This document shows positions 25,721 to 35,204 of a stretch of DNA of 64,000 nt, one piece after another (the first letter of the stretch is position 1; each line of letters starts with the position of its first letter). The stretch comes from Prevotella sp. (GTDB lineage: Bacteria; Bacteroidota; Bacteroidia; Bacteroidales; Bacteroidaceae), in assembly GCA_017617615.1 (NCBI GenBank), contig JAFZVV010000007.1, positions 167,098-231,097 of the forward strand, written 5' to 3'. Below the pieces are notes generated by a model that saw only the letters and a program-made list of their open reading frames with translations, was not told where the DNA came from and ran no database searches. The translations under genes were made by a program, and so were the position numbers.

Positions 25721-28273
25721 CTACCCGCATTTAGAATGACCACAATTCTTGCAGATGAGGCATCCCTCCTGGTAGACAAGCGTCTCGTTGCCACATTCCG
25801 GACATTTCTTGCCCTTGGCCACCGTACCGTCAACGATGTATTTCTTGAGGGCTCTCTCCACGCCGTTCTTCCAGGTGTTGATGCTCTCGCTCTTGAGTTG
25901 GAGCGAACTGACAAGCTTGATGACATGCTCGATGGGCATACGGTATCTCAACACACCCGAGATAAGTTTGGCGTAGTTCCAGTATTCAGGGTTGAACTTC
26001 TCACTCAATCCCTCCACAGTGGTCTTATAGCCCCTCTTGTTCTCAAACTGGAAGTCATAACGGTGGCTGCCGTCATCGTTGGTCTGCTTGATGATCTTGC
26101 CCTTGGTCACCGTCTTCGGAAGCACGATACCCTCGTCGTCGTCCTGAAGACCCGTGAAAATCTCGTAGGGATAGCCATTGAGCAAGCCCACGAAAGCCAC
26201 CCATTTCTCCTTGTTGTTCTGGAACCTCACCACATCACATTCGAGGGTCTGGGGCCTCACCTCCGTCACCTCAGGATGGGTGCATGGGGGTGCATCAGGC
26301 GTCCCTTCCTTTTTCTTCTTCTTGTCGACAGCCACCATCACGCCAGCTCGGCTGCCGTCACGGTAGATGGTGCAGCCCTTGCAGCCCGACTTCCAGGCTT
26401 CGATGTAAAGCGTGTTCACGAGGTCCTCGTCGACGTTGTTGGGAAGGTTCACGGTCACGCTGATGGAGTGGTCCACCCATTTCTGTATCCTTCCTTGCAT
26501 CCTCACTTTCATGAGCCAGTCGACGTCGTTGGCTGTGGCCTTGTAGTAAGGCGACTTGGCCACGAGCTCGTCTATCTCCTCCTGGGTGTAGCGGCGCTCG
26601 GTATCCAGGCCATTGACCTTCATCCACTGGAGGAACTTGGGATGATAGACGATGTATTCCTCGAAGGAGTCGCCCGCATCGTCGACGAAATCGACATGCA
26701 CATTGGTGTCGCCAGGATTGACCTTGCGGCGACGTTTATATACAGGCATGAACACCGGCTCAATGCCGCTGGTGGTCTGGGTCATCAGACTCGTGGTGCC
26801 CGTAGGAGCTATGGTCAGACAGGCGATGTTGCGGCGACCATGTTTCACCATCTCGGAATAAAGTTCGGGAGCGGCATCTTTGATACGGTTCACGAAGGGA
26901 TTGTCGGCCTCGCGCTTGGCATCATAGATGGCGAAGGCACCACGCTCCTTGGCCATGTTCACCGAAGAGCCATAGGCAGCGAGGGCAAGGGTACGGTGCA
27001 CCTCCACAGAGAATTCGGTGGCTTCCTCGGTACCATACCTCAGACCGAGCGCGGCAATCATGTCACCCTCGGCGGTAATGCCCACTCCGGTTCTCCTGCC
27101 CAGACCGCTCTTGTGGTAGATTTTCTCCCACAGGTGATATTCCGCTCCCTTCACCTCGTCACTCTGCGGGTCATTCTTCACCTTCTCCATGATGCCCTCG
27201 ATTTTCTCGAGTTCCAGGTCCACGATGTCATCCATGATGCGCTGGGCGAGCGCCACATGGGTCTTGAATTTCTCGAAATCAAACCGGGCCTCCGTAGAGA
27301 AGGGGTTGTCAACATAGGAATAGAGGTTGATGGACAACAAGCGGCAGGAGTCATAAGGACAGAGGGGTATCTCACCACACGGATTGGTGGAGATGGTGCG
27401 AAAACCCAAGTCTGCGTAGCAGTCGGGGATGCTCTCGCGGATAATGGTGTCCCAGAAAAGGACGCCAGGCTCGGCACTCTTCCATGCATTGTGCACGATT
27501 TTCGCCCAGAGGTCTTTCGCCTCGATGGTCTTCTCGAACTCCGGCGTGGCACTGTCGACAGGGAACTGCTGCACGTAAGGCTGCTTGTTGATGGCGGCCT
27601 TCATGAATTCGTCGTCGATACGAACCGACACATTGGCACCGGTCACCTTTCCCTCGGTCATCTTCGCGTCGATGAACGCCTCGCTGTCGGGATGCTTGAT
27701 GCTCACGGTGAGCATGAGGGCACCACGACGGCCGTCCTGGGCTACCTCGCGCGTGGAATTGCTGTAGCGCTCCATAAACGGCACCAGACCGGTGCTGGTG
27801 AGGGCAGAGTTGTTCACCGGAGAGCCCTTGGGCCTCAGGTGGGAGAGGTCATGCCCTACCCCACCCCTGCGCTTCATGAGCTGCACCTGCTCCTGGTCGA
27901 TGCGGAGCACGGCACCATAGGAGTCGGTATTGCCATCGAGCCCCACGACGAAGCAGTTCGACAACGATGCCACCTGATGGTTGTTGCCTATACCCGTCAT
28001 CGGACTGCCCGCAGGCACCAAATACCTGAAGTGGTCGAGCAGGTCGAACACCTCCTTGGCTGACAAAGGATTGGGATATTTTTTCTCGATACGTGCTATC
28101 TCGTTGGCAATGCGCCAGTGCATGTCTTCGGGCGATTTCTCATAAATATTGCCGAAACTGTCTTTCATGGCGTATTTGTTCACCCATACGCGGGCAGCCA
28201 GCTCATCGCCCAAAAAGTATTCCAACGAAGCGGCATAGGCTTCGTCGTAGGAGTAAGTCTTCTGTTCACTCAT
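25721..28273 (-). CDS. nrdJ: Adenosylcobalamin-dependent ribonucleotide reductase (class II)
   Basis: An 850-residue enzyme that reduces ribonucleotides with a B12-generated thiyl radical and needs no oxygen. Visible features: SLSNCFVVG with the redox Cys107, the finger-loop segment NPCGEIPLCPYDSCRL near residue 310 with the radical Cys, APTGTTSLM near 495 (substrate phosphate site) and a C-terminal Cys-rich tail (CPECGN, CLICKNCGHSKC) that shuttles electrons or binds zinc. It implies dependence on B12 uptake or synthesis. A -7 element TAGATTTG lies on the minus strand at 28308-28301. Confidence 0.95.
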   Translation of the reverse strand: MSEQKTYSYDEAYAASLEYFLGDELAARVWVNKYAMKDSFGNIYEKSPEDMHWRIANEIARIEKKYPNPLSAKEVFDLLDHFRYLVPAGSPMTGIGNNHQVASLSNCFVVGLDGNTDSYGAVLRIDQEQVQLMKRRGGVGHDLSHLRPKGSPVNNSALTSTGLVPFMERYSNSTREVAQDGRRGALMLTVSIKHPDSEAFIDAKMTEGKVTGANVSVRIDDEFMKAAINKQPYVQQFPVDSATPEFEKTIEAKDLWAKIVHNAWKSAEPGVLFWDTIIRESIPDCYADLGFRTISTNPCGEIPLCPYDSCRLLSINLYSYVDNPFSTEARFDFEKFKTHVALAQRIMDDIVDLELEKIEGIMEKVKNDPQSDEVKGAEYHLWEKIYHKSGLGRRTGVGITAEGDMIAALGLRYGTEEATEFSVEVHRTLALAAYGSSVNMAKERGAFAIYDAKREADNPFVNRIKDAAPELYSEMVKHGRRNIACLTIAPTGTTSLMTQTTSGIEPVFMPVYKRRRKVNPGDTNVHVDFVDDAGDSFEEYIVYHPKFLQWMKVNGLDTERRYTQEEIDELVAKSPYYKATANDVDWLMKVRMQGRIQKWVDHSISVTVNLPNNVDEDLVNTLYIEAWKSGCKGCTIYRDGSRAGVMVAVDKKKKKEGTPDAPPCTHPEVTEVRPQTLECDVVRFQNNKEKWVAFVGLLNGYPYEIFTGLQDDDEGIVLPKTVTKGKIIKQTNDDGSHRYDFQFENKRGYKTTVEGLSEKFNPEYWNYAKLISGVLRYRMPIEHVIKLVSSLQLKSESINTWKNGVERALKKYIVDGTVAKGKKCPECGNETLVYQEGCLICKNCGHSKCG

Positions 28274-28774
28274 GATGGTAATAATAGAAATTGGGAGTGC
28301 AAATCTACAAATAATTTATGAGAACATAAAAGGATTGAAGAGAAAAAAAAGGCAGAGCTCAAAGATTTATGATTGTTTTTTTAGTACACCATGACACACA
28401 TGGAGTTGCATGAAAACGTTAAGAATCAAATCAAACTTTTCATCTTATTCTATTTATACACAAATATATAAATCATTTTATTAAAGTGATTGTTAAGCAA
28501 TGGGATTATCTTTTTGGAATACTTTTACCAAAAAACGCCATCAGAAGTTTTCCAAAAAGACAATCACAAGCCATGCAGAAAAGCCGTTCTGAAAAGCCGT
28601 TTCCCTGAAACCGTATCTAAATGCGACAAAGCCATTGCCATCACAAAAACCGCTAAATCATCCCCACAGGCGAAAAAAAAGGCATCGCCAACGCCGCTTT
28701 CAAAAATAATGCTTATTTTTGTAACGGATAGAACAGGCTGCTCATTTCAACCCTTTTGAAAAAGAACCGAAAAG
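28274..28774. other. Intergenic region between nrdJ and the lipoprotein gene
   Basis: About 500 bp. It holds the nrdJ -7 element (28308-28301, minus strand) and a +-strand TATTTTTG at 28714-28721 that may serve the lipoprotein gene. The rest is AT-rich with short unrelated open frames of atypical composition. I see no repeat, RNA family or terminator. Confidence 0.5.
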
Positions 28775-29170
28775 ATGGCATCAACGAGGAAGTCAACGGC
28801 AAGACGCAACAGGACAACGAAATTGTCCTGCCTTTTCATCATGCTCCTATGCAGCATGATGCTGACAGGATGCGACCGCACGATGCTCCGACGGGCCATC
28901 GACCTCCTGGGACACCGCGACAACAGCAAGCCACCAGTCTACCACGAATACGAGGGGTTCAGTCCGGGACTGCGGAGGAGCCGCGTCACAGAGGAATTCA
29001 CACGATACCATTACTATATCGCACCCGACGAGTCGATGGACCCTGACCCCGACCCGGAAATCTACTTCCGTCAAGACTTCGAGGGGGTGGAACCCCTGAC
29101 AACATTCGACGAAGAAAAATACTGGCGTGAACATCCCCTGCAGCTCGACTACGAAGAAGGGAGTGAATGA
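28775..29170 (+). CDS. Small lipoprotein of unknown function
   Basis: A 131-residue protein with a long, very basic N-region (ASTRKSTARRNRTTK), a hydrophobic core (CLFIMLLCSMML) and lipobox LTGC with Cys33. The mature part is short, acidic and rich in Tyr, Pro and Asp (DPDPDPEIYF). No family recognised. The ATG at 28775 is the only one that keeps the basic region. The patatin-like gene starts 31 bp after its stop, so the two are probably cotranscribed. Confidence 0.6.
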   Translation: MASTRKSTARRNRTTKLSCLFIMLLCSMMLTGCDRTMLRRAIDLLGHRDNSKPPVYHEYEGFSPGLRRSRVTEEFTRYHYYIAPDESMDPDPDPEIYFRQDFEGVEPLTTFDEEKYWREHPLQLDYEEGSE

Positions 29171-29201
29171 CGCATTTGCAGAAAAAGAGCACGACAACGA
29201 C

Positions 29202-30185
29202 ATGAAGACAAGACTGTTTCCCATCATCATCGCACTGTTCTGCCTCGCCACCACATGCGAGGCAAAAGACGGTGACCGCCTGCGCGTGGGCATAGCACTG
29301 GGTGGCGGAGGTGCCCGGGGGGCTGCCGAGGTGGGCGTACTGAAAGTGATAGAGGAGATGGGCATTCCCATCGATTATATCGCAGGATCGAGCATCGGTT
29401 CCATCGTAGGAGGACTGTATGCCATCGGATATGATGCACAACAACTCGACACCATCTTCCGGCGTCAGAAATGGCTTTCCCTCATCGGAGGGCGAAACGA
29501 CGAATACAGCGGTGATATCTTCAGACAGGAGGGCAATACCACATATGTCTTTGGATTCCCCATCCGTGGCAGGAAAGCCAGCGACACCGAGGGTGCCTAT
29601 GGTGTAGGACTAAGCGGCGACAGCATCACCACGATGCTCGACAAGCTCACCAAACGCTACGATGGCGTGAGGAGCTTCGACGATTTGCCCATCCCCTTCC
29701 GCTGCGTGGCAGTGGACATCCATACCCATGAAGAGGTGATCATGGACAGTTGCGAACTGGAACTGGCGATGCGGGCGAGCATGGCCATCCCCGGAGCATT
29801 CAAGCCCGTGAAATGGAAAGGACACACCCTCGTCGACGGCGGCATGCTCAACAACCTGCCTGTAGACGTTGTGCGCGCCATGGGGGCCGATGTGGTGATA
29901 GCCATTGACCTCGACCAGGTAGACCATGCCGACCGCGACTTCTCCCTGAAGGAAGAGTTTGGCATCGGAGGACTGCTCGACTGGCTCGTCTCACGGCCCG
30001 ACTGGAAGAAGCTCAAGGCCAACCGTAAGGATGCCGACGTGTATATCCGTCCCAACCTGTGGGAGTTCGGGGTGTCGAGCTTCAGCGACGAAAGCATCGG
30101 CGTGATGATAGAACGGGGCGAACAGGCTGCACGAAAAGCCAAAAAAGAACTGCAACGACTTCGCGATAGAATTTATAAGGATTGA
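29202..30185 (+). CDS. Patatin-like phospholipase (RssA/YlbK type), exported
   Basis: A 327-residue lipase-fold protein. The start at 29202 gives a signal peptide (MKTRLFPIIIALFCLATTCE); an in-frame ATG at 29127 overlaps the previous gene. The patatin motifs are complete: the oxyanion loop GGGGARGAAEVGVL near 40, the nucleophile Ser in AGSSIGS near 70 and the catalytic Asp in DGGMLNN near 215. Such proteins hydrolyse acyl esters of phospholipids. The C-terminus is basic and helical, without the outer-membrane barrel seen in some bacterial patatins. Position after a lipoprotein suggests an envelope role. Confidence 0.9.
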   Translation: MKTRLFPIIIALFCLATTCEAKDGDRLRVGIALGGGGARGAAEVGVLKVIEEMGIPIDYIAGSSIGSIVGGLYAIGYDAQQLDTIFRRQKWLSLIGGRNDEYSGDIFRQEGNTTYVFGFPIRGRKASDTEGAYGVGLSGDSITTMLDKLTKRYDGVRSFDDLPIPFRCVAVDIHTHEEVIMDSCELELAMRASMAIPGAFKPVKWKGHTLVDGGMLNNLPVDVVRAMGADVVIAIDLDQVDHADRDFSLKEEFGIGGLLDWLVSRPDWKKLKANRKDADVYIRPNLWEFGVSSFSDESIGVMIERGEQAARKAKKELQRLRDRIYKD

Positions 30186-30252
30186 GATTTAAAATTCGAT
30201 TGAATATTGCTGCTGGTGCTCTACCCTTGCCTTTTCTCGCGGTCTGGCTGTT

Positions 30253-33200
30253 TTAGCATTTTGTATCTATCAGTGTGCGCAGTTGCTGGATGCCCTGGTG
30301 GTTGTTGTCGAGCGCCTCTACCTCTTCGAGATATTTTTTGGCGTGCTCGGTGTCGCCCATGCCGTAATAGCCGAGGGCGAGCATGTACTTGCAGTGGATG
30401 AGGTTCTTCATGTCGAGGGAATCGTCCCAGATGAGCATGTCGGGAAGAGAGACGGCAAAATAATCCATCACCTGTTTCTCGAAGACATGTTGTTTTCCGT
30501 AGTTGATGAGTTTGAAGAACCTGCCATGTGCCTCGCCCTCGGGCCCGAGTTTGTATAGCGCCAGACCTTGGTAGAATATTTTGTCGGGTTTTGCGTCGTT
30601 GTAGTACATGGCAGCGGCAGGCTCCTGTGGTCCCTTCGTTGCCTCTTCCCAGCACTCCCTGGCCTTGGCATCCTGCCCGAGCGCCTCATAGGCGATGCCC
30701 AGCAGATAGTAGAAGTCATTCTCCTGTGCCCCATACAGTTTGCCTTCGCCGAGGTGGTGAGGGTAGTCAAGGCACTCGCCGAGCAGCTGGATGGCTTTGT
30801 CGTAGTCCTTCGTGGCAAGGGCCTTCTTCGCCAGTTCCACCCGACAGAACTGATACTGCGCAGGCACTTTTCCCTCGCCGCCCTCCCAGGGATGGAATAT
30901 ATGGGCATCGAGTTTCTGCATGGCCTCCTCGTAACAACCCGTCTGGTTGAGTAAGGTAATTTCCTCCAAGACGAGGTCGTCGCGCCGCTGAATCAGTTTG
31001 GGGTATTTCTGCAAGAAAGCGAGACGTTCGGCATGTGGGTAATGCAGGCGTTTGTAGAGTTGGTCGAGTTCCATGAGCACCCTGTCGTCGTTCTCGTCGA
31101 GATGGAAGGCCCGTTCCATGTACTCGAGAGCCTCTTGTTCACGGCCTTGCTTGTTGAAGCGAGCGAGGGCGAGGTTTCGCCATACCGTGGGGAACTTCGG
31201 GTCGAGTTTGGCAGAACACTCCCAGTTGTCGATGGCAAGGTCGTACTGCCGTGCGGCATAGTAGAGACAGCCGAGGTAGTAAGGCGCCTTGGCCCCCTCT
31301 GGGTTCACGCGCTTCGCCATGTTGAGCACGACGACATCCTCCAATCGGTTGGGGAAGCAGCAATAGCTGTCGGTCTTCTCCGCCTGCTGGTATAAGGCCT
31401 TCTCCTCATCGAAGCATCCCTGTCCACGCTTGAAGAAACCCAAGTAATAAGACGTGAGCGGCGAGTCTTTCCTCAGGGCTTTTGAAACGGCGGGAATGGT
31501 CAGTACCGCCTCCGCCTCCTGCCACAGTCCAGCCTGTGCATAGTCGAGCGCCAGTTCATGGAAATTGTATACGTTGCCATGCATCATCTCCACCATCTCT
31601 CCGAGAATTTCCTTGTCTTTTGTCAACAGGTACTGTTCGTAGCGGATGCCATAATTGAAGAGGTCGAGTTCCAACGACTCCCTGATGAGGCTGAGACGTT
31701 GGTTGAGTTCCTGTGAACTGCCCATCTGCAGTCCACCCTTCTGCTTGCCCTCCTGTATCTTGCGCAGCACCGTAGCTTTCAGCGCGCGCGCCTTGTGATG
31801 GCAGTTGTTGGATATGAGACAGCGGTTGAGTTCATCCAAGGCATCGTCATAGCGTCCTTGCCATGTGCTGATACAAGCCGCCTCAAAGTAGCCCGCATCC
31901 GCCCATGCCTTGTTCCATGCCGACTTCCAGAACAGTTCGTAGGCCTCCTCCAGACGAAGCTGGTATTTCAGCGAGAGGGCGAGGTTGAAGATGGCCTCCC
32001 CGTCGTAGGGGTTGGGGTTGCGTTTCTGCCACACTTTCACTGCCTGGCGCAGGAAGCCCTCAGCCTTCTTGAAACGTCCACGGCGCAGGTACCACAGCCC
32101 CGTCTGGTTCAGGCACCGTACGTCGTAGGGATCGCGTCGCAATGCCTCCTCATAATAGTCGAGCGGCGACCATGTGGCATGCCGGTATTGCTCCAGGTGC
32201 AGTCCAGTGAGATAGAGTTGGTCGTTGGTCTTCGTGTCTGTGGGCGAGAGGGCGGGTTCTGCGGCATCGGGGATGGGACGTATCTCGTCGTCCTCTTCCA
32301 TCCAACAGAGGTTGCCCACCCGCAGCACCAAGTCACTCATGCGGCAATCGCCCACGTCGACCGTCTTGTCGAGGATGGTTTCTGGCGACAGCGTATGTTC
32401 CTTCTCGTAATACACGTCACCCTTCTTGTTCGACAAGGTCACCCTGGCGGTCTTCCCTGATGTGGCGAGCACCTTGAACCGCACGCCCTGTTCCGTCTGT
32501 TCAATATTCAGCACATAGTCCTTGGATGCCTGTTTCACGATGCCCAGTTCGCGGTATGGCATGAAGTATTGCACGAACTGCTTCTCCTCGTAAGGCATCA
32601 GCCAAGTGAAGTCGGGCTGGTTCTCGGTATACACACCAGCCATCAGTTCTATATACGGGCGGAACCCCTTACGGTCGACCTGCCACTTCTCTGCCTCTTC
32701 GGGAGTAGCCTCGTCAGTGAGGTTACGGTCCCAGGCACGTCCGAAATCACCATTGCCCCACGTCCACTGCTTCTTGCCCGGCGAGAAGTGATGTGATGCC
32801 ACATGCAGCATGCCCCCCTGGGTGTCGTTCTCGTAGCCACCCTCGAAGTCGTATTTCGAATTCACCGCCATATAACTGGTAGGCACCTTGATGTTCTTGT
32901 AGTTCGAGATGTCCACGCCTGCCGAGTAATCCATTTTATAATAAGTGCCCGTGGCAATGGGGAAACTGCTCACAGCGCGCTTGCCATGGTCGAACACGGC
33001 ATTCACATCAGGCGGGAACACGCTCTGGTAGTCGTCGTTCACCTCCACGGCGGGGTTCGCCCACCAGAGGAAGGTCTGGGGCAGAGGGGTACGGTTGCTC
33101 ACCCTTCCCAGAATCTCCAGACAGGCACAGCCAGGACGAAGTGTGAATCCTGCCGCCCCCTTCTGGTGGAACATCCGTTCCATCTCGTTCACCCACACCG

Positions 33201-33624
33201 TCACCGACCCGTCGTTGTTGTTGACGATTTTCGTATCGACAGGCATGAACGTCGAGGGACGGTGATGCTGTGGCCAGTTGAACTCGATGCCACCGCTTAT
33301 CCATGGGCCAGCCAGTCCCACGAGTGCCGGTTTGACCACGTGGTTGAAATACACGAAGTGGCGTTGCTTAATCTTGTCGTATGCCATCTGCACACGTCCA
33401 CCCAATTCGGGCAGCACCATCACTTTGATATATTCATTTTCCAGCCAGATGGCCATATAATCCTTGTCGACCTTCTCATCACTCATCGTCTCGATGACCG
33501 GATATGGGTAGACCACGCCACTTGAGCCTTGATAGACTCTTTTTTCCAAAAACATCGGGTTCTTTTCTGGTTTTCCCACCTCATAGGTTGGGATTGTCAC
33601 CATTTCTCTCCAGGCTTTTACCAT
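30253..33624 (-). CDS. DUF5107 / TPR-repeat protein
   Basis: A 1123-residue protein without a signal peptide. The N-terminal ~450 residues form a DUF5107-type, aldose-epimerase-like beta-sandwich (VLPELGGRVQMAYDK, WISGGIEFNWPQHHRP, FLWWANPAVEVNDDYQ). The remaining ~650 residues are tetratricopeptide repeats (for example YYLGCLYYAARQYDLAIDNW and AIFNLALSLKYQLRLEEAY). The family has no proven reaction. It often occurs with sugar transporters or glycoside hydrolases, and here it follows a sugar porter gene. A carbohydrate-sensing or processing role is inferred. An 11-bp tandem repeat occupies the 7-56 bp before its start. Confidence 0.85.
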   Translation of the reverse strand: MVKAWREMVTIPTYEVGKPEKNPMFLEKRVYQGSSGVVYPYPVIETMSDEKVDKDYMAIWLENEYIKVMVLPELGGRVQMAYDKIKQRHFVYFNHVVKPALVGLAGPWISGGIEFNWPQHHRPSTFMPVDTKIVNNNDGSVTVWVNEMERMFHQKGAAGFTLRPGCACLEILGRVSNRTPLPQTFLWWANPAVEVNDDYQSVFPPDVNAVFDHGKRAVSSFPIATGTYYKMDYSAGVDISNYKNIKVPTSYMAVNSKYDFEGGYENDTQGGMLHVASHHFSPGKKQWTWGNGDFGRAWDRNLTDEATPEEAEKWQVDRKGFRPYIELMAGVYTENQPDFTWLMPYEEKQFVQYFMPYRELGIVKQASKDYVLNIEQTEQGVRFKVLATSGKTARVTLSNKKGDVYYEKEHTLSPETILDKTVDVGDCRMSDLVLRVGNLCWMEEDDEIRPIPDAAEPALSPTDTKTNDQLYLTGLHLEQYRHATWSPLDYYEEALRRDPYDVRCLNQTGLWYLRRGRFKKAEGFLRQAVKVWQKRNPNPYDGEAIFNLALSLKYQLRLEEAYELFWKSAWNKAWADAGYFEAACISTWQGRYDDALDELNRCLISNNCHHKARALKATVLRKIQEGKQKGGLQMGSSQELNQRLSLIRESLELDLFNYGIRYEQYLLTKDKEILGEMVEMMHGNVYNFHELALDYAQAGLWQEAEAVLTIPAVSKALRKDSPLTSYYLGFFKRGQGCFDEEKALYQQAEKTDSYCCFPNRLEDVVVLNMAKRVNPEGAKAPYYLGCLYYAARQYDLAIDNWECSAKLDPKFPTVWRNLALARFNKQGREQEALEYMERAFHLDENDDRVLMELDQLYKRLHYPHAERLAFLQKYPKLIQRRDDLVLEEITLLNQTGCYEEAMQKLDAHIFHPWEGGEGKVPAQYQFCRVELAKKALATKDYDKAIQLLGECLDYPHHLGEGKLYGAQENDFYYLLGIAYEALGQDAKARECWEEATKGPQEPAAAMYYNDAKPDKIFYQGLALYKLGPEGEAHGRFFKLINYGKQHVFEKQVMDYFAVSLPDMLIWDDSLDMKNLIHCKYMLALGYYGMGDTEHAKKYLEEVEALDNNHQGIQQLRTLIDTKC

Positions 33625-33630
33625 GTTTTG

Positions 33631-33680
33631 AAGGGAAGTTAAAGGGAAGTTAAAGGGAAGTTAAAGGGAAGTTAAAGGGA
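33631..33680. repeat. 11-bp tandem repeat (AAGGGAAGTTA), 4.5 perfect copies
   Basis: Four and a half uninterrupted identical copies in 50 bases, immediately before the DUF5107 start on its template side. On the coding strand the unit reads CCCTTTAACTT, the same as the imperfect array at 20608-20690. The 11-bp period is close to one DNA helical turn. Confidence 0.92.
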
Positions 33681-33776
33681 CATATGTAGTGCTACTCTGC
33701 CTCTTGCTCTTTCCTCTAATATAATATCCCTTGTATTGTATTCTATTCAATCTTCACAATTATCGATTATCAATCT

Positions 33777-35078
33777 TTATTTCTTTTCCACCAATTCGTT
33801 TTCCAGTTGCTCCAACGTTTTTCCTTTTGTCTCAGGACAACTGCGGAAGAGGAAGATGAAGGCGCAGACGCAAATGCCACTGTAAATCCAGAACGTGCCA
33901 CTGCTGCCAAGCGCGGCGTTCATTGAGGGGAACGAGAAGGTAAGCGTGCAACAGCCCACCCAGAGGGCGAAGGTACATGTGGCCATCGCTATGCCCCGAA
34001 TGCGATTGGGAAATATCTCTGCCAGCAATGTCCATGTCACAGGTCCGAGGGTCATGGCATAAACCGAAATGGCTGCCACCACCAGTGCCACCATCAGCAA
34101 GCCCGTCATCCCCATGAAATAACACGTGCCAAGTACGAAATAAATGAGGCCCAGGCCACCAGCACCCAACAGTATCAGCGTGCGTCGTCCCCATTTCTCA
34201 ATGGCATAGAGGGCAACGATGGTGAACACCACGTTGGCGATGCCCGTGATGACGATATTGATGAACATCCCGTCGACATCGAAGCCTGCCCCCACGAAAA
34301 TCTCCTGCGCATAGTTGAAGATGACATTCGTGCCACACCACTGCTGGAACACGGCTATCACCAAGCCCAGCACGATTACACGGCGATACTTCGACCTGAA
34401 CAGTTCGCCCAGACCAGCCTCTTTTTTCCTGTCTACCGTCTGCGTACCTGCCTTCATTTTCAGGTATACCGGACTCTCGGGGATAAAGAAGGTCATCACC
34501 AGGAACAACGCCGCGGGCAGTGTCTCTGCCCAGAACATCCAGCGCCATCCCCATGCTATATTCCAGGCCTGTTGCGTGTCTACCGCCGTATCTCTCGCCA
34601 GCAACCAATTCACTACCTGTGCACAAAGGATGCCCAGCACGATGGCCATCTGGTTCAGGCTTACCATGCGCCCGCGAATTTCCGCCGGACTCACTTCGGC
34701 GATATACATCGGCGATAGCGCCGATGCCACACCGATGCCCACGCCACCCACGAAGCGCGCGATATTGAACAAAAAGAAATCGTTGAACAGCCCTGTCGTG
34801 ATGGCAGAGAGGGTGAACAGCACCGCTGCCACCATCAACAGCGGCTTCCGACCGTACTTGTCGGCAGCGGCTCCTGCCACCATTGCACCGGCGAGGCAGC
34901 CCACCAAGGCCGTTGTCATGGCCACGCCCTGCATCACGGGCGACTCACTGATGCCGAAGAACAGTTCATAGAACGGTTTGGCACCCCCAATCACAACCCA
35001 ATCGTATCCGAAGAGCAAGCCGCCCATCGCCGATACGAGGCAGATGAAATAGAGAAATCCTTTGTTGAATTGTTGCAT
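33777..35078 (-). CDS. MFS sugar porter (XylE/GalP type)
   Basis: A 433-residue inner-membrane sugar:proton symporter. The start at 35078 (MQQFNKGFLYFICLVSAMGG) puts the first helix at the N-terminus; the in-frame ATG at 35135 adds a non-conserved extension. Twelve hydrophobic segments are visible, with sugar-porter signatures: GYDWVVIGGA, KYGRKPLLM, RFVGGVGIGVASALSPMYIA, SPAEIRGRM, PESPVYL, EKWGRRTL and the terminal PETKGKTLEQLE. The substrate cannot be read from the sequence. Its neighbours are a dipeptidase and a DUF5107 protein. Confidence 0.92.
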   Translation of the reverse strand: MQQFNKGFLYFICLVSAMGGLLFGYDWVVIGGAKPFYELFFGISESPVMQGVAMTTALVGCLAGAMVAGAAADKYGRKPLLMVAAVLFTLSAITTGLFNDFFLFNIARFVGGVGIGVASALSPMYIAEVSPAEIRGRMVSLNQMAIVLGILCAQVVNWLLARDTAVDTQQAWNIAWGWRWMFWAETLPAALFLVMTFFIPESPVYLKMKAGTQTVDRKKEAGLGELFRSKYRRVIVLGLVIAVFQQWCGTNVIFNYAQEIFVGAGFDVDGMFINIVITGIANVVFTIVALYAIEKWGRRTLILLGAGGLGLIYFVLGTCYFMGMTGLLMVALVVAAISVYAMTLGPVTWTLLAEIFPNRIRGIAMATCTFALWVGCCTLTFSFPSMNAALGSSGTFWIYSGICVCAFIFLFRSCPETKGKTLEQLENELVEKK

Positions 35079-35204
35079 ATTGTTTAGGATGTAGTTTTTT
35101 GAAGGGAAGAGAAGAGGAAGGCTGGGAAGTGACATTCCCCAAGCCCTCCTGAAGAAGGGGGAAGATTCATCCCGTTATTCGGCCGAAGGTCTAAATCACA
35201 AATC

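Noticed and set aside
25313..28063. Very long plus-strand open frame opposite nrdJ and folB
   Set aside because: It is antisense to two clear enzymes, contains no domain, and its length follows from the GC-rich codon use of nrdJ.
28490..28759. 89-residue plus-strand open frame upstream of the lipoprotein
   Set aside because: No family, no signal, unusual composition and no ribosome site.
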